Positions 1-11,400 of a DNA stretch of 43,260 nt are shown here, piece after piece; within the stretch, counting starts at the first letter, position 1; each line of letters opens with the position of its first letter. This DNA is from Fragilaria crotonensis. Taxonomy: Eukaryota; Bacillariophyta; Fragilariophyceae; Fragilariales; Fragilariaceae. The DNA lies in assembly GCA_022925895.1 (NCBI GenBank), contig JAKSYS010000537.1, positions 1 to 43,260 on the forward strand, in the 5' to 3' direction. A model generated the notes under the pieces. That model worked only from the letters and a program-made list of their open reading frames with translations. It searched no databases and was not told the DNA's origin. The position numbers and the translations under genes are program-made.

Positions 1-1260
1 ATTGTCGGCATTTTACTTAGCAAATCATTTCCCCAGTATGACAAAACACGGCGATCACTTCAGCCGTTAGACATTTTCCCACAGAACTAGATGTGAGATG
101 ATAAAAATTTAAGATAGCTTCATATATGTAATACACGATGCCTCCTTTGTCATCCAACGGACTAAAAAGAGGTATTTGCTGCATACAGTGAGGTTTATTG
201 CTCATATGTTGGTACAACAGTACTCCTAGTACACAGAGAATAAGTATTTCCCCCGAAATGCTCAAAAAAGGTCTCATAGTATGTCATTAGTCTGAGGCGT
301 CATATGCTCGAGTCTCGAGTCCTCAGCAAATAATGCGCGTATACAAATGACATATCTCACCTTGGTAACCGATGTTTTATTGGTTTGGCATAAATGCTAA
401 CGCCGGTGTCCCGCTTGCACTCCTGTTATTACGCCATATCCTGAGTCCTGAGCCAAATCTTATCACAGGGAACAGGAAACACGACACTGTCGATTTATTT
501 TGACCCTTCTGCCGTGAAGCGATGCATGTCCAAGCGCGTTGTACAATTCTCATCCAGCGAGTCTTCTCGATATCGCAGTATCGCAGGCGTCACGCACCAG
601 ACTTCAGACAAACCAAATCAATGACACCTTCAACGACTCAACAATATGAACATACAGCAAAATGTCCATATCCACAGGTGCGGGTCGCGTCCGTGCGTAT
701 CTTAGTCCGCGACACCTGCCAGAATCAAGCATCTGTTTCTTTTCACATGGTGCGTTTCAGACACGACCAGGATTGCAATGGTATCAGTCATCTGTGTGAA
801 GGCATCGAAGAATCGCACTACCTGGTACGGTAGATCACCAGTCATCTCACCATTTTAAGAGGCATTCTTCGCGACGCCATGATTGCGATTGCCGAGCCGA
901 TCAATTTACACTGATGACTGATACTCACGATTGTATTCACCGCCAAAAATGACTATTTCGTACGGAGAAGTACATGTGAATTTGATCAACGCCAACTGAA
1001 GCTTGCTACCTAGTACTGAGTATTTCTTCAACGGACGAGGCATCGAGGTCTAGCAGCTTCTTCGCGAATTACACGCGTTCGCATTATTGCTTCTGGTCAT
1101 TAAGAATAGTGAAGGCATGCCTTGTGTTCTCACGAACTCAAGTAGACATCTCATTTGAGTTCGTCGCTATATCCAGGTGGATGGCTGGATCTGACCTTGA
1201 ATCCATGATTAATGACCGAGTACAACTACGATACGGCCTTTCTGGCCGCCGTGAATTTCA
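1..1260. other. No supportable gene
   Basis: Only short open frames occur here on either strand. An 86-codon frame on the minus strand (17-277) has a hydrophobic start, but no family is recognised and no gene structure surrounds it. No RNA gene or transposon end was identified. The stretch leads into the tandem repeat that begins near 1261. Confidence 0.5.
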
Positions 1261-1670
1261 GCCCTGCCTGCCATTCATGGTTCGAAGCGGAGGATTGTGA
1301 GTGCAATCGAAAATGCGTCATCACGCGGCCCTGCCCGCCATTCATGGTTCGAAGCGGAGGATTGTGAGTGCAACCGAAAATGCGTCATCACGAGTCTGCG
1401 AGGCCCTCTCATCGATCCCAGACGGATCTGTGCGTCGTGACGCTAGATTCGAATCTGCGTGGTCTACTATCTGGAGGAAGGATTATGAGTGCAATCGAAA
1501 ATGCGTCATCACGCAGCCCTGCCTGCCATTCATGGTTCGAAGCGGAGGATTGTGAGTGCAACCGAAAATACGTCATCACGAGTCTGCGAGGCGCTCTCAT
1601 CGATACCATACGGATGTGGGCGTCGTGACGCTGGATTCGAATCTTCCTGGTATACTAGGAAGGATCTCTC
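1261..1670. repeat. Higher-order tandem repeat (67 bp and about 188 bp periods)
   Basis: A module starting GCCCTGCCTGCCATTCATGG occurs at 1261 and, nearly identical, at 1328 and 1516; a shortened form runs about 1474-1515. A second module starting AGTCTGCGAGG occurs at 1393 and 1580. The array therefore combines a 67-bp tandem step with a roughly 188-bp composite unit (A plus B). The short frames running through it are by-products of the repetition. It ends about 110 bp downstream of the eS8 stop codon. It has no tRNA-like fold that I can see, although GATTCGAATC recurs in the B module. Confidence 0.8.
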
Positions 1671-1779
1671 ACTCGTGTCGCTGGCGGTGCCAATCGTAGC
1701 AGAACCCAAAAAATCACCTACATAACCCAAGCCTTTGTTTTGGTAACTAGGAAATAGATTCATTGTTGGCTACACAGGT

Positions 1780-2547
1780 TTATTTCTTAGCCATCATTCT
1801 CTGGTAGAACTGAAGCTCACGTCCTTCCAAGACATATCCGTCACATCGTCCGGTTTGTCCAGGTCGGGAGGTAATCTTGGCAAGCAAACGTCCAGAAGCA
1901 AACTGAGCGTCGACAAGTGGATCCAAGACGCGTTTGCTCTGTCGTGCCTTGATTTTGTCTTGAGAAAGTTGGCACTTGGAAGAGAGGTCAACCAACGCCG
2001 ATTCCGTAGATGCCTTCTTCAAACCAAGCTTGATACCATAGTGCGACTCGTAATAACTCTTAAAAGGGTTTCCATCAATGACAACAATGGCTCCCTTCAC
2101 AAGAGTCTTTGTACGCACCAACTCGTTGTTGGACGCGTTGTAGGCAACATCCAGCACACGGACCTTGCGGGTAGCAACCTCAGTTCCCCACGAAAAGTTA
2201 CCAGTTTCGAGCTTGAGGGCACGGAACTTCTTGTTTCCTCCTCTGCAACGAACTTCGTGAATGCGAGGCTCACCAATCTTGGTCATGGCAGGTGGACGAC
2301 CCAATTCGAACTTGCGCTTCTTGCGAAATTGGGCGCGACGACCTCCTGTTTCGCGGCGCTTGTGGCGACCTTCACGAGTAATACCCTGTGGACAAGGAGA
2401 TGAGATTTGGAGTTAGTTGATGCTGTCGGAGAGGAATATTCACGGACGAAAGGGACGATCGAGGAGGAGAGGAGGGGCAGAAGTATCATCAATCGTTCAA
2501 ATCAACGCCATCGCGACGGTCAGACCCTCCCTTGTGGTTTTCACCAT
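1780..2547 (-). CDS. RPS8: 40S ribosomal protein eS8, two exons
   Basis: Structural protein of the small ribosomal subunit. Exon 2 (2385-1780) reads [17 protein letters not shown], then [20 protein letters not shown], and ends in MMAKK, all typical of eS8. The family starts MGITR, so the ATG must lie in an upstream exon. I place it at 2547-2545 with the intron 2544-2386 (GTGAAA donor, TTGTCCACAG acceptor, about 159 bp, phase 0). The predicted product is about 202 residues, normal for the family. An intron directly after the start codon is common in ribosomal protein genes of many eukaryotes. The gene is head-to-head with eIF1A, about 575 bp between start codons. Exon 2 identity is very secure; the exon 1 position is an inference. 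Confidence 0.93.
2386..2544 (-). other. Intron of RPS8 directly after the ATG
   Basis: The minus strand shows ATG followed by a GTGAAA donor at 2544 and a pyrimidine-rich stretch ending TTGTCCACAG before the codon for Gly2 at 2385. The donor is inferred because no other ATG followed by GT fits as well nearby. Confidence 0.7.
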
Positions 2548-3122
2548 GAGGATTTTCGGATCCTTCTTGTCGCAGCTATCTCTCCCTCTCTGCTACTCCA
2601 AACGAACACGACGACGTCCATTTCAATGATCTACTCCATTCAACAATTAACAGCGGCTGCGGGCACTGACCATCTTCTACTATTCCCGTCGGGTCTCGAT
2701 GATATCAACCTGTTGCAGGGATTTGCCGGTCGTGATGGTGGGGATGTCCCCTACTTGTCGTGCATACTGAGTTCAACGTAGGCTGGAAAATCGAGAGGTA
2801 ACAAGTAATCTGTCGGGCTTCGTCCGTCTGCCACCAAACCGCTCGGTCAGTTTTGTCTCGTACAAATCATACTAGAATCCTCGTACAAGGACGAATGACG
2901 CACAGGCAGTGCTACATGGTACAAAGGACGGACGTCAATGTCACGCAACTCCCACACCTGTCGCCGCCTGTCGTCTGTGGACCCGAGGGGTTTCGAAGAA
3001 CTTTGGCGGGAGGTTGACCTGAACGTTGGAAATTGAGACGTATATAGTGTGTTACGAGACTTGCAACCCAACCTGGACGTGTGTGAGGTTTTTGAATTGT
3101 ACTCCGAGTATAAAGCAACAAG
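2548..3122. promoter_or_regulatory. Divergent intergenic region between RPS8 and eIF1A
   Basis: About 575 bp separate the inferred start codons of two highly expressed translation genes that point away from each other. It must hold both promoters and 5' UTRs. I see no clear TATA box or repeated element; short frames across it have no recognisable product. Confidence 0.5.
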
Positions 3123-3716
3123 ATGCCAAAGCCAAAAGGTGAGCCACGTTCGTCTGAAAGTTTTGATGCCTTCTTGTTGAATTTGGAGACTTCGGAACAA
3201 GTTTGTATGGTACTGGAGTACTCCTACTGCATGGTGAATTCAGTGGTGGAGACGAACTTCTGAATACAGCGTAATACAACTCCAACTCACAATTCCGAAA
3301 ACCGCATCTTAGGAAATGGAGGAAAGAATCGAAGAAGAGGAAAGGGAGATGGTGAAGAATCCAAGCGTGAATTGGAATTCAAGGAGGACGGTCAAGAATA
3401 CGCTCAAGTTGTGAAAATGCTCGGAAATGGTCGCTGCGAATGCTACTGTTATGACGGAGTGACGCGACTGGGACACATTCGTGGAAAGATGAGAAAGAAG
3501 GTTTGGATTACTGCCGGAGATATCGTTCTGTGTGGTAAGCGCGAGTTCCAAGATGAGAAGGTGGATATCATACACAAATATTCAGCTGACGAGGCCAGGA
3601 ACTTGAAGCAATACGGTGAACTTCCAGACTCGGCGAGAATTAACGAAACTGCCGTTGATATGGCCAATACGACTGCTGAGGAAGATGATATTGGTATTGA
3701 CTTCGATGACATCTAG
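3123..3716 (+). CDS. EIF1A: Translation initiation factor eIF1A, two exons
   Basis: eIF1A binds the 40S A site, promotes scanning and works with eIF1 and eIF5B. Exon 1 is 3123-3138 (ATG to the first base of a Gly codon), followed by a GTGAGC donor; the intron is 3139-3312 (174 bp, ending CATCTTAG); exon 2 is 3313-3716. The joined protein has 139 residues and starts [18 protein letters not shown], the basic N-terminal tail of the family. The OB fold follows ([19 protein letters not shown], then [16 protein letters not shown]), and an acidic C-terminal tail ends DIGIDFDDI. Exon lengths sum to an intact frame. Confidence 0.96.
3139..3312 (+). other. Intron of eIF1A
   Basis: GTGAGC donor at 3139 and CATCTTAG acceptor ending at 3312. 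Splicing restores the GNGGKNRRR motif across the junction. Confidence 0.9.
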
Positions 3717-4745
3717 TCGGCGTAAGGCTAGCGACCGATTGGTGCTTGGGTTTTGGCTGTGTCCCATTCGAACAAGTACAGTAAAATTCTTATTTGAAAC
3801 ACCTACTCAAAATGCGATCATTCGCCATTATTCACAACGCGGCACAACGCATAACCAATTATCCCCAGAGAGTTTTGACAATTGTGATCTCTGTCTCGCT
3901 TGCAAGAAGTCTTTTGCGATCCATGATAGTGTTGAAATAGACTAGCCTGTAGCCTGTCACTAAACAGACAATTGACCAGGAAGCTCGATGAGTCGCAAAA
4001 GTTGCATACTTGAATTGAGACAGAAGCGGTGATGTGGGAGGAAGTGCTTTTACCTCTTACCGTCGCTGACACCGAACGTACATGCGCCTTATACTGGTAC
4101 CACGTTCGGACCTGGGATGCGATTTAGGAACGCGTGGCAATTGACTTGAGCCATTGGTGAGCTGCACAGGACCTGGAGTCAAGAGTCGATTGGCCCTCTA
4201 GTCCTCTCCTCCGTGCAGCAGTTGCTTTTTAGGAGTTGACTGCACAGTTGGAAGCCTTACTGGGGAGTACGGTCTTGGGGGAAACGCCAAAGAGGAAGAG
4301 TCCTGACATATCATGACGACGAACTTGGAACAATCGGAGTTCAAATCCAGAAGAACTACAAGTTAGTTTTACCTCGTTACTGGTGCACGTCTACAATGAT
4401 ATTCACAAGTCCCGTACCCCAGTCACCGCCTAGAATGGCTTGTGCCATCACTTGACCTAAACTTTCCTTGAATCGAGCTTGGGCAGAGTTATCTTACTGA
4501 TCCGCGGGAATACATTTTGCGTGTGCTGCTATTTCTGACTCTAAGACGCTCCGAATCGAAACACCCAAGACGTCAATGTCTCCGTACATTGGCTTCCTTT
4601 CAGCAATCTACCGACTGAAACTACCTCCATGAAAACCAACTTTTCATTTCAAACGCAGCATACTTTCTCATTCATTACAACCGAATTCCATCCCTGTTGC
4701 GTATTTCTTCCATCCCTTATTACTAGACTGAGAAATCGTTTTCGT
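3717..4745. other. Intergenic region, no gene seen
   Basis: This is the space between the eIF1A stop and the 3' end of the minus-strand ycf34 gene. Open frames are short and lack family features. It should contain the 3' UTRs of both flanking genes. Confidence 0.6.
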
Positions 4746-5234
4746 TTACGGAGGAACAAAGTTTGGATTTGCAAGTCGAATCGCCTCTGGCATGTTACGA
4801 ACCCAACAGCCTTTATCTTCAACAAAATCTTCGCACTCCACAACATCATATTCCAAACTCATTTCTGGTCTCATATCATAGACTGTTTCGCCAATCAAAA
4901 CGCCACTACCGGCAGCAGCGGCATTGGCCATGGCCTTGTATTCTTCTTCCTTGTGTTCCTGTCGCATGCGTTTTTCAATATCGTCTCTTCCGATAATGGG
5001 TTTCATGTGCACATTGATAGTGGGAGATCCATTACGAGGTTCAAAGGTAGGATTGGCAGAAATGTGCGGTTGCTCGTGTTTTTCTTCCACAAAGTGGTAG
5101 GCGACACAATTAGTCACATACTTGCAATTCACGCAGATGCAAGGCAGTGATGATGAGACCCTCACGTGACGAACCGCATTGTGAAAGGAATGTGTGACAG
5201 TGACAAGAAGACTAAGGATTGAAAGCGCTTTCAT
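4746..5234 (-). CDS. ycf34: Nuclear-encoded Ycf34 homologue with plastid presequence
   Basis: Intact 162-residue frame. Residues 1 to about 17 (MKALSILSLLVTVTHSF) form a signal peptide with a possible cleavage before Phe, as in bipartite plastid-targeting presequences of algae with secondary plastids. The body has the cysteine cluster CICVNCKYVTNC, then YHFVEEKHEQPH and a PTFEP..GSPTINV stretch, and near the C-terminus EYDVVECEDFVEDKGCW. These match my memory of cyanobacterial and red-algal plastid Ycf34, a small protein reported to bind an iron-sulphur cluster. A linker of about 45 residues in the middle, rich in Lys, Glu and Ala, looks extra. The gene is 115 bp from the LTR of the outer Copia element. 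The family assignment is from motif memory. Confidence 0.75.
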   Translation of the reverse strand: MKALSILSLLVTVTHSFHNAVRHVRVSSSLPCICVNCKYVTNCVAYHFVEEKHEQPHISANPTFEPRNGSPTINVHMKPIIGRDDIEKRMRQEHKEEEYKAMANAAAAGSGVLIGETVYDMRPEMSLEYDVVECEDFVEDKGCWVRNMPEAIRLANPNFVPP

Positions 5235-5348
5235 GATGGCCTGCCCGACAAGAACTCTCGCAAAAGATGAGAGAATGATCTCTCCGACGATTGTTGGGTT
5301 CCCTTGTTACGTTTTTGTTCCAAGATGCACTTTCTCCTTGGATGGAAC
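5235..5348 (-). promoter_or_regulatory. Short upstream region of ycf34 ending at a Copia insertion
   Basis: Only 114 bp separate the ycf34 ATG from the outer Copia 3' LTR. The last five bases, GGAAC (5344-5348), are the target-site duplication. The native promoter is either within this stretch or has been displaced more than 18 kb away. Confidence 0.6.
5344..5348. repeat. Target-site duplication of the outer Copia, left copy
   Basis: GGAAC directly precedes the LTR, and the same five bases follow the right LTR at 23856-23860. Confidence 0.93.
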
Positions 5349-6244
5349 TGATATGGTTCGGGTTAACGGAACCTAGCGACGCGCAGGTCGGCATAGGGTT
5401 CGGGTTAAGAACCAGGACGTAACCGTTACGGGGTACGCCCCCAGTAGGTAAGTGTCTAGTACGACACTGACTACTGCTCAGTTCATCTATAAACGGTACA
5501 GCTACGCAGTGCTGTCTACCGCTACAGATAACGATACATGTACTATCTGTCGTTCTATCGCTACACGAATGTGCGAGAGACTGACTAGTATAAATATCGC
5601 GTGTCGTATAGTGGGCACTGTCTATTAGTTTATCGTTATGTACAGTAACGGTAAACTCAGACGTGCGCGTACTATCGACGGGCAGAGGAAGTGATGTGCG
5701 AGGAGTACTGTTGTACTCGTCGCCGTGTTGTGTTGTGTTATCATAGTAGTGAGTACCGTCGTACTGTCTACTAATATTTGTACAGCACGGTGTATATGAT
5801 GTCATGACGACGGCGGGTAAAAACGCGTCATGGTCAATCATCATCATCGTGAGAAAAATATGTAGAAGAACAAAAAGGGTAAGTGGCACTAAAAATATGA
5901 AAATTGACAATTGTGGGAAAAAGGAGAGGGCGACCTTGATGAGAGGTCTGATGATGGGAGTGTTCCTTTTGGAACAATGAGGAACACTCCTCGTTTTCGG
6001 AAGACGTCGTTTCGTGCAACGACGTTGTTTTTGTCGTACGAGGCGTTGAGCCTCGTTTGAATTTGATTGTTCAATCTCATGGGATGAGATGAACATGTTT
6101 TGAATCGACGAGTTTTGATTCCAGTCGTGTAGTGTCGCACTGGTTACTGGAGCATCGATGTATTGTTTTACTGTGCACTCGGGCGTCAGTAATTAGGGAT
6201 AGGGATAACGTAAAAATATGTAGGGCGATACGGAATGTTTAACA
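5349..6244 (-). repeat. 3' LTR of the outer Copia (896 bp)
   Basis: Plus-strand ends are TGATATGGTTCGGG and GTTTAACA. It matches 22958-23855 with about six substitutions and two 1-bp indels (in runs of C and G). A long minus-strand open frame crosses it, with a hydrophobic segment, but indels between the two LTR copies break it, so I do not call a gene. Confidence 0.95.
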
Positions 6245-6252
6245 CCCCTCTT
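6245..6252 (-). promoter_or_regulatory. Polypurine tract of the outer Copia
   Basis: On the minus strand AAGAGGGG lies directly before the 3' LTR start (TGTTAAAC), the expected position and composition for plus-strand priming. Confidence 0.8.
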
Positions 6253-6255
6253 GAA

Positions 6256-8406
6256 TCAAATCTCTGTAGATTCACTTGTAGATTGTAGCATGTGCTCAGG
6301 AAGTGTACAGAAGACTTTGTTGATGTGTAGATCAATTTTGGATGAGACTTGTGTTTTTGTGAGGATGTCGGCAAGTTGGGAGTCGCAAGGTATCCAATGT
6401 AGTTGATGTATACCGTCTTGTTGACCTTGACGGACATAGTGGAAACGTCGTTCGATGTGACAAGTCTTGCGGGTTAATTTGCCGTTCTTGGCGATCTGCA
6501 CAGTGGCTTCGTTGTCGATCATGAGAATCGATGGAATGGTTGGAAGACGCTGCATAGATTCGCGCCAATGTTTGGTTCCGAGATATGTCATGTCGTAGAG
6601 TAGCATCCGAATGTGAGCTGTGGCCATGGAGGCAGAGCATGCGGCCATGTATTCGGCCTCGGACGTTGACATAGCAATTGGTGTTGGCATCGTAGAGTTG
6701 GCTTCGATGAGAGCACCGTTGTGAAAGATCATATAACCGACAGTAGAGCGGCCAGTGTCAGGGCAATCTTGCCAGCTGGCGTCGGAAAATACGGTTAAGT
6801 CGGAATGGGGAATGCGGTGTTGACGACATATGTCGTAAACAGGGTTGGTCGTGGCATCCGGGTAGAACTTGATGGCATAATATGGGCGACGGCGTGGTAG
6901 CCAATCAGCCAGATAAGAGCACGGAAGTCGAGTTCGCCAGGGCAGACGCAGGCTTTGCAAGTTTGCAGACTGCGAAGAGGATATCAGCACGGGTGTTGTA
7001 GGCAAGATAGAGTAGCGTACATACAGCGGAGCGGAATGGGAGGCGATTCTCGTGTTGTTCGACAACTTGTTTGTCATGATCGGTGACAGGTCGATTGTCT
7101 TTACTGAAGGTGTAATCCGGTGGGAATGGTGTTTCACGTTCAGGGAACTCGGAGTTGGGATCGTAACGTTGCAAAGTGTTGAGAACGTAGCGATGTTGGT
7201 CGAGGTGTAGGTTTTGTCTTTGTGTTGATGGATACGCATTTGCAAGAACCATTGAGCAGGTCCAAGGAACTTGACGTCAAGCGATTGCGGACAGATTCTT
7301 CGAATTCTTTTTCGATGGCGTCATTGCTGCCAGCATAGAGCATGTCGTCGACAAAGAAGAGAAGGCGTAACCATTGGTTGTGTTTGTTGTAAAGACAAAA
7401 TAGGAGGGTTCAGACTGGGATTGGATGAATCCTTTGGAGTAAAGCCATTCAGAGAATTCAATGTTCCAATATTCTCCAGAGTAAATAAGTCCATAGATTC
7501 CCTTGTTCAAAAGGGCTGGAGTTCCAAAGTATTTAGCATATTCAGGGAAGTAATATGCATACTCAAGTGGAAGTCTGACAAAGTGGCGACCGATGACTTT
7601 GGCTTGTAGATATGCGACAATGAAGTCGGCACTTTTGAGAGTGCGGTGGGATGCACAGATTGTTGAGAGAAGTAACTTGACCCCTCTTGAAGATGCACAG
7701 GGTGACCATGTGTCCTCAAAAGGTTGAGGTACCTCAATTGGGATGGTGTTAGTTGTCTTGCTGGATTCAGGATTGTTTTCAGCATTGTCTTGTTTTTGTT
7801 GTTGGAGAAATTGCTGGTAAGCAGCTTTAGTTTTCTTCAATCGTCGTTTTCCAAGTCGCCACGGGCGACAAGGCGAGCTTTAAGTTTTTCAAGTTTACCA
7901 GTTGCAGTTTGTTTTGCTTTCAAGACAAGTTTGACAGGGATGATGAGTTCATCTTTCCGGGGTTGTTCACCCAGGATGAAGGTATCGTGGTCGATTAAGT
8001 TCTTGATTTCCATGCGAATAGCATGTAGCCAGGCGTTGCGGACGTCATCGTCAAGTTTGAGAACGGCTTTGAAGGATTGCGGTTCAGGGAGATACTTGTC
8101 CACTGGATCGTCGGTGGGCGAAGTTGTGGATGCGTCAACAGCAAGCATGGCAGTGTGGATGGGATCAACTGATGGCAGAGATTCAGCACACTCTTGGAAG
8201 TATAAAGTCATTTCCTTGTGAAGTGGGGTGTGTCTCAGTTGGTGAAAGGTCCAGTTGATCAGCTGAGGAGTTGGTGGTGTTGGTCCAGGAGAGATGTCAG
8301 ATGCTGTGATGGGGTCAGTGTCATCAAGATCATCTTCTGGATGGGCAGGGCTTGAAGGGCCATTGTCTTGTGCTTGTAAAAGGTTCAGGGTCATGGAGTT
8401 CTTCAA
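6256..8406 (-). pseudogene. Outer Copia pol, RT and RNase H part, split over several frames
   Basis: Copia RT and RNase H read in order on the minus strand but over five frames. 8406-7837 has the RT start (PQSFKAVLKLDDDVRNAW, KARLVARGD). 7840-7277 has the palm region (ADFIVAYLQAKV, NKGIYGL). The catalytic FVDDMLYAG lies near 7350, across a frame change. 7252-6905 has RSAVCTLLYLAYNTRADI. About 6925-6256 has RNase H, with FSDASW, SEAEYMA and IDNEATV holding the catalytic acids, ending in QLADILTKTQ. Frame changes fall near 8370, 7840, 7345, 7250 and 6925. They may be real decay or assembly indels, since host genes here show the same pattern. Confidence 0.85.
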
Positions 8407-11400
8407 GATAGGTGGATGGTGTGATGCCTAGATTGGCAGCAGATCCAGTTTGGTGGACAATTGATGGTTCAGAGTTGTCCAAAGATTGGAGTCCATTGGG
8501 ATCCAAGTGAGATCGGATGGGAATGGCTCCGGCAAAGGGCTTTGAATCGAAGGCAAGGGCAGAGCTGAAGTCTTCATCAAAGTAGGCGTCGCGAGTGATG
8601 ACGATGCGCTGCGGATGATCAGGAGAGTAAACGAGCCATCCGGCTGAGTTCTCTGGAAATCCGATGAAGATACCACGGGAAGCACGTTGGAGTTGTTGCT
8701 TATAGGTAATGAGCTTGTTGCGGAAGGTCGGTTCGTAGCGCTTGAAGTAGACAGGGCATCCAAATACGCGGAAGTTGGCAAGGCTTGGTTTTCTGCCATA
8801 GCTGTATTGGAAGGGTGTGGTTGGGTTGCCATGTTGGTCAGTCACATTCTTGGCTGGACAAGCATTAATAATGCTAACAGCATAGGCATGTGCATGATGG
8901 AAGAAGGCACCGCCAAGTCGGGCAGTGTTGAGAAGTACATTTGCAGTGTTGTGAACTTCTCTCCATTTGGCTTCACAGATGCCATTCATTTCTTGGTGTT
9001 CTGGAGCAGCAGCTTCAAGTTTGATTCCAAGGTTGTTGCATTCTGTGATGAATTTTGCAGATGTAAAGGCAGATCCGGCATCAGTACGGATGAAGCGGAC
9101 GGACTTTGTGCGGCCAAGTAGTTCTGTCTGAGTAAGCCAGGACTTAAGGGCTGTGATGATGGATGTGGTGCTTTCAGTTGGGAGTCCTATCCAGCCAGTT
9201 AGCTTGCCAGGTGTTGTGACAATAAAGAGGTAGGCTGAATAGTTTGTTGCAGTGGTGAGTCCAAACCGAAAGGGATTTCTCATGAGATCAAGGTGAAGCT
9301 GGTGAAACGGTTCTGAGCCTTGTCTGAGAGGAATTTTGCTGCAAGCGTGTTTTTGGCTGATCGAGATACGAATTGGCCAAGTGTTTTTGTCGATCGCAGG
9401 CAAGAGTGTATGATCATTCCAAGCGTGATGCAGGGATCCGGTCATGAGATTGCGGAAATTTCGGTGCGCAAGGCAACGGGATATGGTCTCAAGAGGCAAA
9501 GAGGTTGTTGGTCTTGAGGTGTCAGCTTGTGTAGGATCAACATGTTGGTCAAATGCAGGGGAGAAAGAAGTTTCATCAGGTGTGGTGTCCACAGGTTGTG
9601 CCATGGTTGAAAAGGCATTCTGTGTTGGGAGTTCATGCAAGAGCAGAGGCCATGTGTATTTTGAGTTGTTTGGGAACTGGATTGTAGTGGCTCTGTTCTG
9701 GATGATGACTGTGAAATTCTGGGTTGCAGAGATGGTTGTCAGGGAAAGAAGGCGGTGGCTGAGACCTTCAATGTAATAAACATCAGTTAGACCAAGGATA
9801 GACTTTTGTCCTTCATCAGAGGTGAAGTAGCAGTCAGTGGTTCCTTTGAATGTTGAGATCTTGGTAGTTCCATCAGCAAGTGAAACAGGTATGTGGCAGG
9901 CTTCAACATCACGAAGATCGCTGAAAACGGGTGTATAATGACATGTGGCACCACTGTCAGGTAGCCAGTTGTCAAGACTTGGTGGTCCAAATCTTTGATG
10001 TGTAGATAAGGGGTCTTCAGGGAAGAGTTCTGTTGAGCCTGTGTTGGGTGGAGAGTTTGGTGCTGATGGCAAAAAGTCATTGTTGAGCAATGCTCTGTTG
10101 ATTTCCATCTGAGGAGCATTGACATCAGGCCATGAGGTAACTGCAGATGGGCCATTGAAGGTGTCCTGGAGATCACAGGAGGCCATGTATGCTTGATGGT
10201 GAAAAGCATGGGAGTGAGAAGCAGTTGAGTCAGTAATGAAGTAAGCACGCTGGTTGCGGGGTGCTGCATTTTCATTGTTTGGATTTCTGGGCGGCGGTCC
10301 TCCACGGTTGTTCTGGTTAGTTGATGAGCGATTGGCGGTTATGCATCGATTAGCATAGTGGCCAAGTCTACCACAGTTATTGCATACAATATTTGCAGCA
10401 TTGGATGTGTTAGGGTTTCGTCTCACAGCTGGTGTGTTGTTTGGAGGGCGCCGTTGATTTCCATTGTTTGAAGATATCGGTCTGAGAGGAGGGCGTGAGC
10501 CGCGATTCTGTTGTTGAAAAGGGCGAGATTGTTGTGGTGTGCTCCTGCGATCATTGTTGTTATGTTGTCTTGGTGGTGCAGGAGCTTGATTCGGTCCTCG
10601 ATTGTTTGGTCGATGCGGTGGTCTGTTGTTTGAAGCAGTGTACGGTCGCATCATAGAACTGAAGGCATGTTGTTGGCGTGGTGTGAAAACGCGCGTGTGC
10701 CTTGGCGAGGGCGAGGATTGGTTTGAAAACGGTTGACGTGCAGAATTTGCATGCTGGTTGTAATTGCGTTGATTTTGGGAAGGGAGAGTGAGTCCACGCG
10801 AGTCGTCGATGTTCAGCAAATGGCTCTCAAGTTCCGCAAAAGTGGGTAGTTCTTCGTCATTCAACTCAGCTCGACGGATGTCGGCGTCAAAACGTTGGTA
10901 GGAAGCAGCATAAAAGTGGTGATTGCTGCCGCCACGGATGGTTCGCTTGATAATGTCGGCATCGGTGTTAGGGATACCGGCATGATAGCAGTCGCGCGTT
11001 AGAGTCCGAATGCGATTCAAGTATGATGTCGCAACTTCTTGGTGACCTTGTTTGATCGAGTAGAAGGATTCGCGCGTGCGTTCAATGTGATCTTGGGTGA
11101 GTGGAGCACAATGACGTCTTAGAGTCAGAATGGCAGTTCTGGCATCAGGTGGACAGTCAATGATGTGCTTCTGGCAAGGATCACTGATGTTGGTGAAGAT
11201 CAGGTTGTAGAGTGCTGTGCCAATGCATGGATGGGAGTAGCTGATTTGCTTTGGCCAAAGGTCAAAGACGTTGCGTGTCCATGGAGATATGTTGCAAACA
11301 ATTCGAAGGTTGTCCATAAAGGCATTGAACTGACGTCGTCGTTGGAGAAGATCACTTGGGTAGTTCAGTTTTCGAAGGTTTGCTGTCTTGGCGTATTTCA

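Noticed and set aside
17-277. 86-codon minus-strand frame with a hydrophobic start
   Set aside because: No homology features, no gene context, and length within chance expectation.
1109-1763. Several overlapping frames in the tandem repeat
   Set aside because: They arise from the repeat periodicity and carry no domain.
1855-2403. 182-codon plus-strand frame opposite eS8
   Set aside because: Shadow of the eS8 coding strand; eS8 is unmistakable.
4629-5150. 173-codon plus-strand frame opposite ycf34
   Set aside because: Antisense shadow of the ycf34 coding sequence.
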